From: Lacticaseibacillus sharpeae JCM 1186 = DSM 20505
GTDB lineage: Bacteria > Bacillota > Bacilli > Lactobacillales > Lactobacillaceae
NCBI RefSeq assembly: GCF_001436225.1
Contig: NZ_AYYO01000024.1
Span: 1-64,000 of the forward strand
Direction: 5' to 3'
Length of the DNA: 64,000 nt
Of the stretch, positions 42,037 through 51,400 are shown piece by piece. Numbering within the stretch: the first letter of the stretch is position 1; each line of letters begins with the position of its first letter. The notes beneath the pieces are model-generated. The model saw nothing but the letters and a program-made list of their open reading frames with translations, had not been told where the DNA came from and did not search any database. The translations under genes were made by a program, and so were the position numbers.

Positions 42037-44109
42037 TTACGGTGCTGCCGTCAACGTCCACGTAATGTTACCCTCTTTGCCGTAGTTGCCGACCTTCACC
42101 TTAGGGTACGGCGCCATGTTCAACGTCACGTTCGTCACCGCCGTGCTGTTTGGTGTCTGCGTCCCCGTGTAAATCGGTGTGTCCTCCCCGTTGTCCGGGA
42201 GCGTCACCGTCTGCTTGCCGGTGCTGTCACCCTTAGCAAAGTCGAACTTGATACTGGAACTGCCAGCAACATAGTCACTGCCGAGGTCAAAGGATGGCAG
42301 ATTGGCGGTCAATGTAAACTGCGCATCTTGCGGTAGCTGCATGACGATTCCGCTTTGCTTCAGCGCATCCGCGTTCGCTGCGGTGTTGCTGAGACCGGTG
42401 AAGCCGCCAACCACCTGGGCCACAGTCAGTTTTGGGAATTCGAAACTCGGTACTGCATCGAGGGATAACGGCCGTTCCTTAACCGCCGGCATGTCGGCAG
42501 TAGTTGAGAGCACACCGTTGTCCCCGCCGACCGTACCGGCGTCGATGGTTTCGGCCGGGCCGAGTTTGGTGGCGATGGTTTTAGCAGTTAATGTCTGGCC
42601 TTTGTCATCCGTATTGGCCATGTCCTGTCGGTGGATTCCTTGGACCCGCAACTGTTTCACATAAAAAACCGTCTCGCCATTCTTTAACTGAAGCACGGTT
42701 GGATCAATCGCTACTCCGCGCAAGGTGTAATCGCCGTTAACATTGTGTACTTTAACTTCTGCCGTCATGTCTTGTACTGAGTCAATGATAAAACCGTAGT
42801 TACTACCCGCTTTTAGGATTGCAGACAGCGTACCGTCTGCGGCTGCGGGCCAGGACTGACGACTTGTCGCGCCGTTATATTTGATTGAGAATGCCTGATT
42901 GTACTTTTCTTCAATGTAGGCATCATGCTTTAATTCATTACCAGCCGTATCCACCAAGCTGGATTCAAAACTATTATCCAGCAAACCCGGAATGTTCTGG
43001 AAGGCCACTACCCCGTTCTCAAACTTAACCCCCGTGGCCGCCGTGAACCCCCAGTTGAGCTTCGTGCTCCCGAAAATGCTCTGAATCTGGGCGTCGCTCC
43101 AATGAATTGACCGAGTAACTTCCGTGCCACTTGGCGTCCCATTAGGGTTCTTCAACTTAATGGTGTACGTGAACGTCCCGCCGTCACCTTCACGCACATA
43201 CTTAATGTCCATCTGGTGCCAAGCGCCGTTGTTCAGCGCGCCCTGGGATACCAGGTCGAATTCACCGACACCGGTTGTTGAGCCGTCGACGTCTTCGTAC
43301 TTGCTGCCACCGTTTGCAAAAGCAAGCATCTTGTTGTATTCAATCGTCTTATTATTTAGAGCGTCATAACTAGTATGCTTCACTATTCTGTATTGGTTCT
43401 TCATGCCGGGATAACCCCAAGCAATGTAATTTTGATTTATGCTAGTACCATTACTTAAAATATAGTCCGTTTCCGCCGTTGAGCTATATTTCACCTGATT
43501 GTAAACCGCCGTATCCCACTTGTAGTCGGCGTTGGCGTTAGTATCAATGGCAACAGCAAACGAGTTCGGCATCCCATCTGCGGTCTTGGTAGTCAAATTG
43601 CCCCAAATGCCCAGCGCACCACCACCCGGATAGATTATGCTTGGCTTTGCCTTTGTCATAACAAAGGCAATCCCATCCCCGGACTCCGTTTTACTGTCCT
43701 CTTTACCAAGATAGAACTGCATGGTGGCGTTAAAGTTCTTTGTTAAATCGAGTTCATTCCCAGCTGTATTCCAAATAGAACCTGACTCGGATTTGGTTGT
43801 TCCATCAGAATTTTTTTCGGGCGTAGAATTGGTGAGTTCAACCCCAATGTCCGCACCCTTGGAGTTAGTCAGCACGGTTGAACTTGATCCTTCAAGTTTA
43901 GCAAAAATATCGTTGAACGGCACAAACCCGGGCGCAACCCCAATACTGGTCGGCATTGGGTAACTGTTCCCGTCCCACGTATAGCCAAAAAACTGTTCTG
44001 GTGATTGTTTTACAATTTCTTCATTGACCGCCTGCGTGCTAAATCCCGGCGCCACCAGCATGCCGGCCACCACTGTCATGATTAAAGTTTTGAGTTTACT
44101 GTGCTTCAT
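42037..44109 (-). CDS. Secreted lectin-like surface protein with WxL-type C-terminus
   Basis: 690 residues, SD AGAGGTG. A signal peptide (1-27) precedes an L-type lectin-like domain at about 40-370. That domain shows GDGIAFVMTK, GALGIWGN, NSFAVAIDT and LNWGFTAATG, the usual order in bacterial legume-lectin-like folds. The C-terminal ~150 residues resemble a WxL cell-wall-binding domain, ending ITWTLTAAP. No LPxTG motif is present, so attachment would be non-covalent to peptidoglycan. WxL proteins usually sit in clusters with DUF916 and small LPxTG partners; none is adjacent. Confidence 0.75.
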   Translation of the reverse strand: MKHSKLKTLIMTVVAGMLVAPGFSTQAVNEEIVKQSPEQFFGYTWDGNSYPMPTSIGVAPGFVPFNDIFAKLEGSSSTVLTNSKGADIGVELTNSTPEKNSDGTTKSESGSIWNTAGNELDLTKNFNATMQFYLGKEDSKTESGDGIAFVMTKAKPSIIYPGGGALGIWGNLTTKTADGMPNSFAVAIDTNANADYKWDTAVYNQVKYSSTAETDYILSNGTSINQNYIAWGYPGMKNQYRIVKHTSYDALNNKTIEYNKMLAFANGGSKYEDVDGSTTGVGEFDLVSQGALNNGAWHQMDIKYVREGDGGTFTYTIKLKNPNGTPSGTEVTRSIHWSDAQIQSIFGSTKLNWGFTAATGVKFENGVVAFQNIPGLLDNSFESSLVDTAGNELKHDAYIEEKYNQAFSIKYNGATSRQSWPAAADGTLSAILKAGSNYGFIIDSVQDMTAEVKVHNVNGDYTLRGVAIDPTVLQLKNGETVFYVKQLRVQGIHRQDMANTDDKGQTLTAKTIATKLGPAETIDAGTVGGDNGVLSTTADMPAVKERPLSLDAVPSFEFPKLTVAQVVGGFTGLSNTAANADALKQSGIVMQLPQDAQFTLTANLPSFDLGSDYVAGSSSIKFDFAKGDSTGKQTVTLPDNGEDTPIYTGTQTPNSTAVTNVTLNMAPYPKVKVGNYGKEGNITWTLTAAP

Positions 44110-44335
44110 AATTACACCTCTCGTCCGCGCCGATTACCGCTGAATGCTCGCATTAATCTTTCCCCAAGTTTGATTATCAACCCCGAGCGCGAGCTAAGAC
44201 GTGCATATTGCACAAACTAATTTATGAATTCTTGCACATCGTCAAAATCCGCCTTAAGACTGGTTCAAACGCCGCCCACCAGCTTATAATGATGGAGAAA
44301 TAGTTGGTATTGATATCGACACTGGAGGAATAATT

Positions 44336-44548
44336 ATGGAACAACGTCAATATGTCTGCCCCAAGTGTGGCAACGAAAGCTACGACCAGGATCAGTTTCA
44401 GGCAACCGGCGGCACTTTTTCCAAGCTGATGAACGTGCAGAACAAGCGGTTCATCACCATCAGCTGCACGCGCTGCGGCTACACGGAACTGTACAAGGCC
44501 GAAACCGACAAGGGCATGAACATTCTCGACTTCTTGATGAACAGCTAG
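44336..44548 (+). CDS. Zinc-ribbon protein
   Basis: 70 residues, SD GGAGGAA. Two Cys pairs, CPKCGN near residues 8-13 and CTRCGYTE near 44-51, form a zinc ribbon around a middle segment GTFSKLMNVQNKRF. Small proteins of this kind are common in lactobacilli and are annotated as predicted nucleic-acid-binding. It lies between the lectin-like gene (divergent) and the HAD gene. The function is unknown. Confidence 0.8.
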   Translation: MEQRQYVCPKCGNESYDQDQFQATGGTFSKLMNVQNKRFITISCTRCGYTELYKAETDKGMNILDFLMNS

Positions 44549-44596
44549 TAAGTGGCCGGTGCGCAAATACGCGCGCCGGTTTTATTTTGCCCGGAT

Positions 44597-44627
44597 TTGC
44601 CATGGAACGCGTTCCATGTTTTACAAT
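44597..44627 (+). promoter_or_regulatory. LacI-type operator within the HAD/lacI promoter
   Basis: The 18-bp perfect palindrome CATGGAACGCGTTCCATG (44601-44618) has the central CG typical of LacI/GalR operators. It overlaps the region between TTGCCA (44597) and TACAAT (44622-44627; spacing 19). The LacI-family gene at 45494 is in the operon it would control. Confidence 0.65.
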
Positions 44628-44662
44628 TAGGACATCAATGAAACTAGGGAGCAAATAATAGC

Positions 44663-45493
44663 ATGATTAAACACATCTTCTCCGACATGGACGGCACCAT
44701 CCTGAATCCTGATGGCAATATCACCGCCGAAACGGTCACTGCCGTTAAGCAAAGCACGATTCCACTCACACTGGTCTCGGCGCGTGCTCCCCTCGAAATG
44801 GCGGCGACAATTGACGCGCTCAACCTGCACGAACCCCAGATTGCGTTCAACGGCGGCCTGATTTTCCAGCCCCAGGCAGACGGCGTGCACTACATCGATG
44901 AGAACCCCATCGCTACCGCAACGGCTGCGGCCATCATCGACCAGGTAACCGCGAACCTGCCGGACGTTTCCGTCAGCTACTACAACCACACGGATTGGTT
45001 CGCGGGCAAGCTGGATGCAGGGATTGAATTCGAGCAGAAATTAACGGGGCAGACCGCCACTATCGCCAGTCGGGAGCAGACTTTTGCTCAACCCGGGTTC
45101 AAGCCGTTCAAAATTATGTTCATCACGTTCGATTCGCAGCTGATGGAACGGCTCCACCAACTGCTCAATGGACTGCAGCTCAAGGGCGTTGCCATTCAGC
45201 AATCCGGTGCCGCCTACCTCGAAATCACCAGTGACCGGGCCAAGAAGTCCCACGGCATCAACTACATTTTGCAGCGCGAACACCTGACAGCTGCCGAAAC
45301 GGCCGGCTTCGGGGATGGTCACAACGATCTGCCAATGCTGAACATGGTGGGGCTGCCGGTCGTCATGGCTAATGCGTTGCCTGCGATTAAGGCGGTGGCT
45401 AAACACGTCACCAAGAGCAACCTCGAAAATGGCGTCGCGTTCGCTCTGAAGAATTTGCCCGAATTTAACGCACCCAATAAGGAAGTGATTTAA
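44663..45493 (+). CDS. Cof-type HAD-IIB phosphatase
   Basis: 276 residues. DMDGTILNPDGNI carries the nucleophile Asp (motif I), VSARAPLEM is motif II, and GFGDGHNDLPMLNMVG holds motif IV; the C2B cap lies between. Cof-type enzymes dephosphorylate sugar phosphates, nucleotides or pyridoxal phosphate. The stop is immediately followed by the regulator's ATG (TAAATG), so they form an operon. The linked LacI regulator suggests a sugar-phosphate substrate, which is inference. Confidence 0.9.
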   Translation: MIKHIFSDMDGTILNPDGNITAETVTAVKQSTIPLTLVSARAPLEMAATIDALNLHEPQIAFNGGLIFQPQADGVHYIDENPIATATAAAIIDQVTANLPDVSVSYYNHTDWFAGKLDAGIEFEQKLTGQTATIASREQTFAQPGFKPFKIMFITFDSQLMERLHQLLNGLQLKGVAIQQSGAAYLEITSDRAKKSHGINYILQREHLTAAETAGFGDGHNDLPMLNMVGLPVVMANALPAIKAVAKHVTKSNLENGVAFALKNLPEFNAPNKEVI

Positions 45494-46456
45494 ATGGTTA
45501 CCATTCGTGATATCGCCAAGATGAGCGGGCACTCCATCTCAACCGTCTCGCGCGTAATGAACCACAGCGGCTACGTGTCTAAGGCGGTTCGCGCCAAGGT
45601 TGAGCAGGTGATTGCGGAGGCCAATTACGTTCCTAACGACATTGCGCGCGACCTGAGTATTGGCCAAACTCACAACATCGGCGTTGTCATTCCCCACGCG
45701 GACCACCCATACTTCACACAGCTAATTCACGGGATTCTGGCGGCGGCTGTTCCCAGCCATTTTCGTGTCACGATTCTGCCGTCTGCCTATAGCGAAGAGC
45801 TTGAGCACCGCTACTTGGAACAACTGCGCCGGGGTCTCTTTGACGGTCTCATCTTCACCTCGCACGGTGTGCCCCTAACTACGTTGGTCAACTACCTCCA
45901 ATACGGCCCAATTGTCGTGTGCGAAGACCCGGGATCACTCCCGCTGCCAGCCGTCTTTTCTAACCGCGAGACTGGTTACCATGAAGCCTTCAGTTGGTTA
46001 AAGAAGCAAAACGCCACTAACATTGCCTTCATGTTCAGTCGACCAGCACCAGAAAGTGCGACCAGCACCGCGACACTTACAGCCTTCAACAAAGTGTTCA
46101 CGACCATGCCCAGCTCCAACTGGATTCTGGACAATATCACAACCTTCCGTGACGGATATGCAGGCGCGGAAAAAATGCACAACCAAAAAATGCAGGTCAA
46201 GTACATCTTTACGAACGGTGATGACGTCGCTGCAGGTGCCCGACAGTTCTACTTGAACCACCATTTGCCGGTACCAACGCTCATTGGTCAAGAAGATCAA
46301 CTGTCCGGTTACTTACTGGGACTGCCCACCATTAACCACCACTTTAATGAAATTGGACAACGGGCCTTCACCCTCATTACGAACAAGCCTAATCCCGGAA
46401 CAGTTATCAGTGTGCCGTCCGAATTCGTTTTGCCCGCAAATCGTATTTACGCGTAA
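45494..46456 (+). CDS. LacI-family transcriptional regulator
   Basis: 320 residues. The N-terminal HTH IRDIAKMSGHSISTVSRVMN and hinge NDIARDLSIGQTHNIGVVIP are diagnostic. The periplasmic-binding-like sensor domain follows and is slightly short. It probably binds the palindrome at 44601-44618 and so represses its own operon with the HAD phosphatase. The effector is unknown. A strong bidirectional terminator follows directly. Confidence 0.92.
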   Translation: MVTIRDIAKMSGHSISTVSRVMNHSGYVSKAVRAKVEQVIAEANYVPNDIARDLSIGQTHNIGVVIPHADHPYFTQLIHGILAAAVPSHFRVTILPSAYSEELEHRYLEQLRRGLFDGLIFTSHGVPLTTLVNYLQYGPIVVCEDPGSLPLPAVFSNRETGYHEAFSWLKKQNATNIAFMFSRPAPESATSTATLTAFNKVFTTMPSSNWILDNITTFRDGYAGAEKMHNQKMQVKYIFTNGDDVAAGARQFYLNHHLPVPTLIGQEDQLSGYLLGLPTINHHFNEIGQRAFTLITNKPNPGTVISVPSEFVLPANRIYA

Positions 46457-46504
46457 AAAATACCGCCCCGTTTTGCCGAACACAGACAAAACGGGGCGGT
46501 ATTT
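46457..46504. terminator. Bidirectional terminator
   Basis: AAATACCGCCCCGTTTTG pairs perfectly with CAAAACGGGGCGGTATTT. It separates the lacI gene from the convergent permease gene. Confidence 0.92.
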
Positions 46505-46507
46505 GCG

Positions 46508-47851
46508 TTAATGCTTCCGCCGCATCAGCAGGTAATACAGGAGTGCAGCCAGCGCCATGGCCACGAACGTCGCACCAACCGTGTGCGCGATGAAGCCGAC
46601 GTGGCGCAGTGCGAAGTACATCGCCACCCCGAACGCCCAGCTGGCAATCGCACGCCAGTTGAAGCCGCCGCGGTACCAGTACTGGCCATCCACTAACGTC
46701 ATGTCGTCGACCACGTACTCGCGCCGGCGCAGGATATAGAAGTCAACCAGGAACACCGCAATCTCAGGGCCCAGGAACATGCCAATCATGTCAAGGAAGG
46801 CGGTGAACGCCGCGAGGAACGTGGTGAAGAATAGCGGCACGAACGAGACGGCCGTGGCCACCAGGGTCACAAGCCACAGCGCGGGTTGGAGCCGCAGCCG
46901 GTGGAACATGTTCGTGACCGCCGAGCCGGCCGCCATCAGGTTGACCGCGTTGGCCGTGGTGCTGGTGATGACGATGACCAAAAGCGCGAGAATCCCGAGG
47001 CCAAGCTTGGTGGCAATCGTCGACGGATCAGATGAATTCGGGTCGTACACACCGCTCGTGATGGCCGCCGTGATGGTCGCCGTCAACCCGATGAACGCGA
47101 AGACGAACAGGCCCACATTGGCGCCGAGGAACGACCAGGTCGTCGCCGCGCTGCGTTTGGTGCCAAAGCGCGAGAAGTCCGCCGCGGCCGTGACCCACGC
47201 CAGGTTGAACGCCGCGAGCACATCAATCGCCGCACCCGATGTCATCTTGAAGTGCCCCGCCGGCCGCCACGCCATGATTTCAGCCAGTGATGCGTGCTGG
47301 AATACCACCACGGTTTCCCACGCGACCAGCGCCATGACCAGCACGATGCCGACGCGCTCAATCATGCGCACGGAACGTTCACCCAGCGAAATCGAGGCCA
47401 GGTGCAGCAATGACATGATAATGATCCCGACGATGAGGCCCTTGTTACCGCCTGGCGTGCCGTATGCGGGCCACCCCAGCAAGTCTTTGAGAATCACCGA
47501 AATCGAAATCGCGGCGATGAACGTGTTAGCCGCCGCCCAGCCGATGAACTGCACCACGTTGATGATGGACGGCAGAAACGAGCCGCGCAGGCCGAATGCC
47601 GGCCGGGTCAGCGCCATCGCGGGCAGGCCGGTGCGGTAGCCCATGTAGCTGGCCAGCCCCAGCAGGACGTACGACAGAATTCCGCACACAATCAGGGCCG
47701 TGGATGCCGTCAACATCCCCGCCGCGGCAATCACGCCCCCGATATACCACGTCCCGTTATTCGCGTTCGCCCCAATCCAGGTGGCGAACAGATCCCAATT
47801 GCCCATCGCGCGGTCAGATTCTGGCACCGCCGTTACTTTGCCCTTACGCAC
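46508..47851 (-). CDS. NCS1-family nucleobase/cation permease
   Basis: About 447 residues from a GTG at 47851 preceded by GGAGG; the next in-frame ATG upstream lacks an SD. About 12 membrane helices. NWDLFATWIGANANNGTW in helix 1, SYMGYRTGLPAMALTRPAFG near 70-90 and FAFNLAWV-like FNLAWVTAAADFSRF match cytosine/purine/allantoin/thiamine permeases. It imports a base or related ring compound with a cation. A TG-extended TACAAT (47912-47917) and the repeat CCAAT/ATTGG at 47893-47908 lie upstream. The substrate is not resolved. Confidence 0.82.
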   Translation of the reverse strand: MRKGKVTAVPESDRAMGNWDLFATWIGANANNGTWYIGGVIAAAGMLTASTALIVCGILSYVLLGLASYMGYRTGLPAMALTRPAFGLRGSFLPSIINVVQFIGWAAANTFIAAISISVILKDLLGWPAYGTPGGNKGLIVGIIIMSLLHLASISLGERSVRMIERVGIVLVMALVAWETVVVFQHASLAEIMAWRPAGHFKMTSGAAIDVLAAFNLAWVTAAADFSRFGTKRSAATTWSFLGANVGLFVFAFIGLTATITAAITSGVYDPNSSDPSTIATKLGLGILALLVIVITSTTANAVNLMAAGSAVTNMFHRLRLQPALWLVTLVATAVSFVPLFFTTFLAAFTAFLDMIGMFLGPEIAVFLVDFYILRRREYVVDDMTLVDGQYWYRGGFNWRAIASWAFGVAMYFALRHVGFIAHTVGATFVAMALAALLYYLLMRRKH

Positions 47852-47911
47852 TGCAATTCCTCCGTTCGTGCGGCCGCAAGAAATACGCCCGCCAATTTGC
47901 ACATTGGCAAA

Positions 47912-47917
47912 ATTGTA
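47912..47917 (-). promoter_or_regulatory. Extended -10 of the permease gene
   Basis: TGCTACAAT on the minus strand. The inverted repeat CCAAT-N6-ATTGG (47893-47908) lies in the predicted leader and may be a regulator site. Confidence 0.45.
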
Positions 47918-47987
47918 GCACAGGACTTACGCATGTACGGAGATTAAAAAAATTATGTTCCACGGCGATCAACTGCCGCCCGCTGTT

Positions 47988-48092
47988 TCACAAATGACGG
48001 TGTTCCATTACCAGCCACACAATCCCATCAATGACCACCAGCAGCAATAGCATCAGGCTCATAAACGCGAGCCAAGTAACCAAGATACTCAT
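47988..48092 (-). CDS. Small single-helix membrane peptide, 34 residues
   Basis: The SD GGAGGTG fits the ATG at 48092. The peptide has one hydrophobic helix (about residues 3-28) and ends in EHRHL. It resembles small membrane proteins or type I toxins by size only. An inverted repeat ACACAA-N8-TTGTGT lies 60-80 nt upstream. No antisense RNA promoter was found opposite it. The function is unknown. Confidence 0.5.
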   Translation of the reverse strand: MSILVTWLAFMSLMLLLLVVIDGIVWLVMEHRHL

Positions 48093-48429
48093 CCCGTTCA
48101 CCTCCACCTCAACTACAGCATACGGGGCGAATGTTGCCGGGGCGTTGTGCAAACGTAAACACAATGTGTACGTTGTGTAAATTTGACGAAGCGAGTGCCC
48201 TCTTTTCACGTGCGAAACAAAAACAACCCCTCGCTCAAACACTTAGGGTTGTTATCAATACTGGATGACGATTGACTGTCAGTTATTTTGCCACTAAATT
48301 GCTAAAATTACGTAACGAACTTGTCAATTCGTAAATATTCTGCTGCATGTTCAAAGTTAAAACATGGTTTGATATGAAGTCTTTCGGTAAGCCACTTTAG
48401 TTCTTTTAGCATTTTTATATGCGACGGAC

Positions 48430-48467
48430 AAAAAAGTACCAGCATAATTTCTCATGCTGGCACTTTG
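48430..48467 (-). terminator. Terminator of the MMPL gene
   Basis: AGTGCCAGCAT pairs with ATGCTGGTACT and is followed by six U on the minus strand. Confidence 0.85.
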
Positions 48468-48479
48468 TCAATATCACAC

Positions 48480-51400
48480 TTATTTGTCTTCCTTGTGCCC
48501 GTACGTCAACCTAATCAGCGCCGACTGGACAACCGGCAAGATAATCACGAGGATAATCAGTCCGATAATAACGCCCAGTGCAACCTGAATCAGTGTCAGC
48601 ACGCCAGATGGCATGAGGGCGGCAAACGTCCCGCCGAGGATAATCGCGGCGGAGAGGACAACCGCACCGATGATGGCACTCGCGGAGATAATCCGTTCGT
48701 CCGGATCACCGCCGTTTTGCCCGAATTCACGGTACTTCATCATCAGGAAGATACTGTAGTCCACCCCAAGCGCGATGAGCATGACGAACGTGAAGAACGG
48801 CGTGTTCCAGGTCAATTCGTTCTGACCCAGGAAGGCGGTGCTGACGAAGCGCGTCAAACTCAGACTCGTGATGTAGGCAATCAGCAGGGTGCCCATGATG
48901 TAGAACGGCTGCAAGATGGACCGGGTGACAAACATGAGGGCCAGGAGAATCCCGACAATCATGATGGCCGCGGTGCGAATGAAGTCGCCACTAGCAATGT
49001 GCTGGGTGTCACTCGTTGCGGCAGTCTGGCCACCAATGGCAACCTTCGCGCCCTTGAGACTGGTGCCCTGCAGTTCATGCTGGACAATCGTCTGCATCTT
49101 GTCGACCTTGGCCATTGCCTTGGCGGAGCTAGGGTCAGCCTTCAGCACGATGGTCATGCTGGTAGTCTTGTGGTCAGAGGACATGTACTGCTTGAGCGCC
49201 TGCTTGTACGTCTTGCCCTTCAATACGGACTTTGGCACGTAGTAGTTGTTGCCCACGCTGGACTTCTGCAGGCCAGTGAGGTAACTGTTGGCACTCTTGA
49301 CCCCGTCGTTCACGGTGCCAACCCCGTTAGCCGCGCTCTTGAGCCCGGTCTGCAAGGTCTTCATCTGACCAACGAGCCCTTGAAGCGTGCTGTACATGGT
49401 TTCCTGACCCGCAACTTCTTGCTTGAGGCCCTTGGTGATGGCTGGCGTCTTGCTTGCCAGTTCATTTTCACCATTGGCCAAAGTGTTCAGGCCAGTAGAA
49501 ATCTGGCCGGCACCGTTAGCCAGCTGACTGGAACCAGAGGCAGCGGACTGCACCCCACCAGTGTAAGCGGTAATCCCGGTAGCGAGCTGCTGCAGGGAGT
49601 TGATCAGCGTGGAGTTGCCGATGGTGCTCTGGATGGTACTCTGGTTGGTCAGGTCAACGCCGGAGCCGTTAACCCCGTTGTTGAGCTGGGTCGCAATGCT
49701 GGAGGCCGTGTTCGTGGCACTCTGCAACTGCTGCAGGCCGGCGTTCAGTTCCGCCATCTTGCCTGGCAAAGCACTGAGTTGCTTCAAGTCATCCTTGACG
49801 CTGCTCAGGGAGTCCAGCTGCGTGGAGGCTGAGTCAATCAGCTTCTCCATGTCGGATAACTGGGACTTCATGCTGTCAACTTCGGTGGTGCTTGGAATAG
49901 CCTTGGCCATCGCACTCAGCTGACTGAGCGAACTCGTGTCCAGCTTGTCCATTGCCTTCATGGCCGGACTGAGCTTTTGCGTCATGTCCATCGTGTTCTT
50001 CACGTTGGTGTTGGCGTAGGTCATGATGCGGTCGGCATCGGCCTTGACCGTTTCGTCGTCGGTTTCGTTCTTAATCTTGAGGGCTGCCGAAGCAATCCGC
50101 AGATCATTTTCCGAGTTGCCCTTCAGCGTGTCGGTCAACGTGGTCTTGAGTGTGCCCAAGGACCCGGACATGGCCGCGAGCGCCGTCAGGTTATCCTTGT
50201 TCGCACTAGCTGCAGAGAGCATGTCCATCATCTGGTCGGCAGAAGCGAGCATGGTCTTCGCCTTCGCCAGCTGCTGCTTCATGTTCTGGAGCTGGGCCAT
50301 CTTGGAGGTCAATGCGGCTTGCTTGCTGGAAAGTTGGCTAAGCTCGCTTTGACTCTGGGCCACGGCGGCAGCTAACTGCTGCGTGCCGGCATTGATCTGC
50401 TGGTTGTAGGCTGCCAAGCCGGCGATAGCCAGTGGCATCTGGGCACTCTGGCTCATCAGCTGGTTGACCCCGCCGTTCACGGCATTCGACTTCCTGGACA
50501 GAGTCTGCAGACCGGAATTCAACGTCCCGAGCCCGGAATCCAGCACGCTCGCGCCGCTTTGAAGCTTGGTGGCGCCACTTGCCAGTTGCTGCGTGGCGGA
50601 GGTGACCTGCGCGCTCCCGGTTTCGAGCTGCTTGGAGCCGGCAATCATCGTTTTGACGCCGTCCAGGCCGCTTTGCATATCGGAGCTGCCGAGCTTGCTG
50701 GTGGCTTCGCGCAGACCCTTGTTGATCTTCGCGAGCCCGGCACCTGCAGCATTCATCCCCGTCGTGACGGTCCCGAGTTGGTCCTTCACGTACAGGGCCT
50801 TAATCTTGGTCCCACCAGGCTGGGTAACGGAAGCGACGGTCTTCACGCCGTCTTCCTGCTGCAGCTTCTTGGTCACGCGATCGATGACGTCGAGGTACTT
50901 TTCTTTATTTAACTTCTTGTCGCTCTGAATGTAGAGGGTCGCAGGTTCCGCGGTCCCCTTGGAGAAATGCTTCTGGACGACCCGGAATCCGACCTTGGCC
51001 GGCAGCGTGTCGCTCAGTTCAGCCGTCGTGTCGTAGTTCAAGTTGTTGTTGTACATCAACATGAACGGCACGGTCACGGCGAGCACAATCCCGAGCGAAA
51101 TCAGGGGGTGCAAAACCGCGCTGTGGGACAGCCGGTGCCAGAGCTTGCTGGACGTGCCGCCCGCGAACTTCTTCTCGGGCCAGAACATCCGCTTGCCGAG
51201 AACCGCCATGAAGAATGGGTTCAGGGTCAGCAGTTCCAGCAACAGGACGGCAACCCCAACCGCAACGCCGAATGCGGAGCGGTAAATGGAGAACTTCGCC
51301 AGACCCAGCGCGGAGAACCCGATGAGCAAGGACAACCCGGAGTACAGGATGGTCCGCCCGGCAATCTTGCGCGCCTTGGTCGTGGCTTCGTGTGCTTCCA

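Noticed and set aside
48465-49832. 455-codon plus-strand open frame opposite the MMPL gene
   Set aside because: The composition is that of a shadow frame; the minus-strand MMPL has helices and RND motifs.
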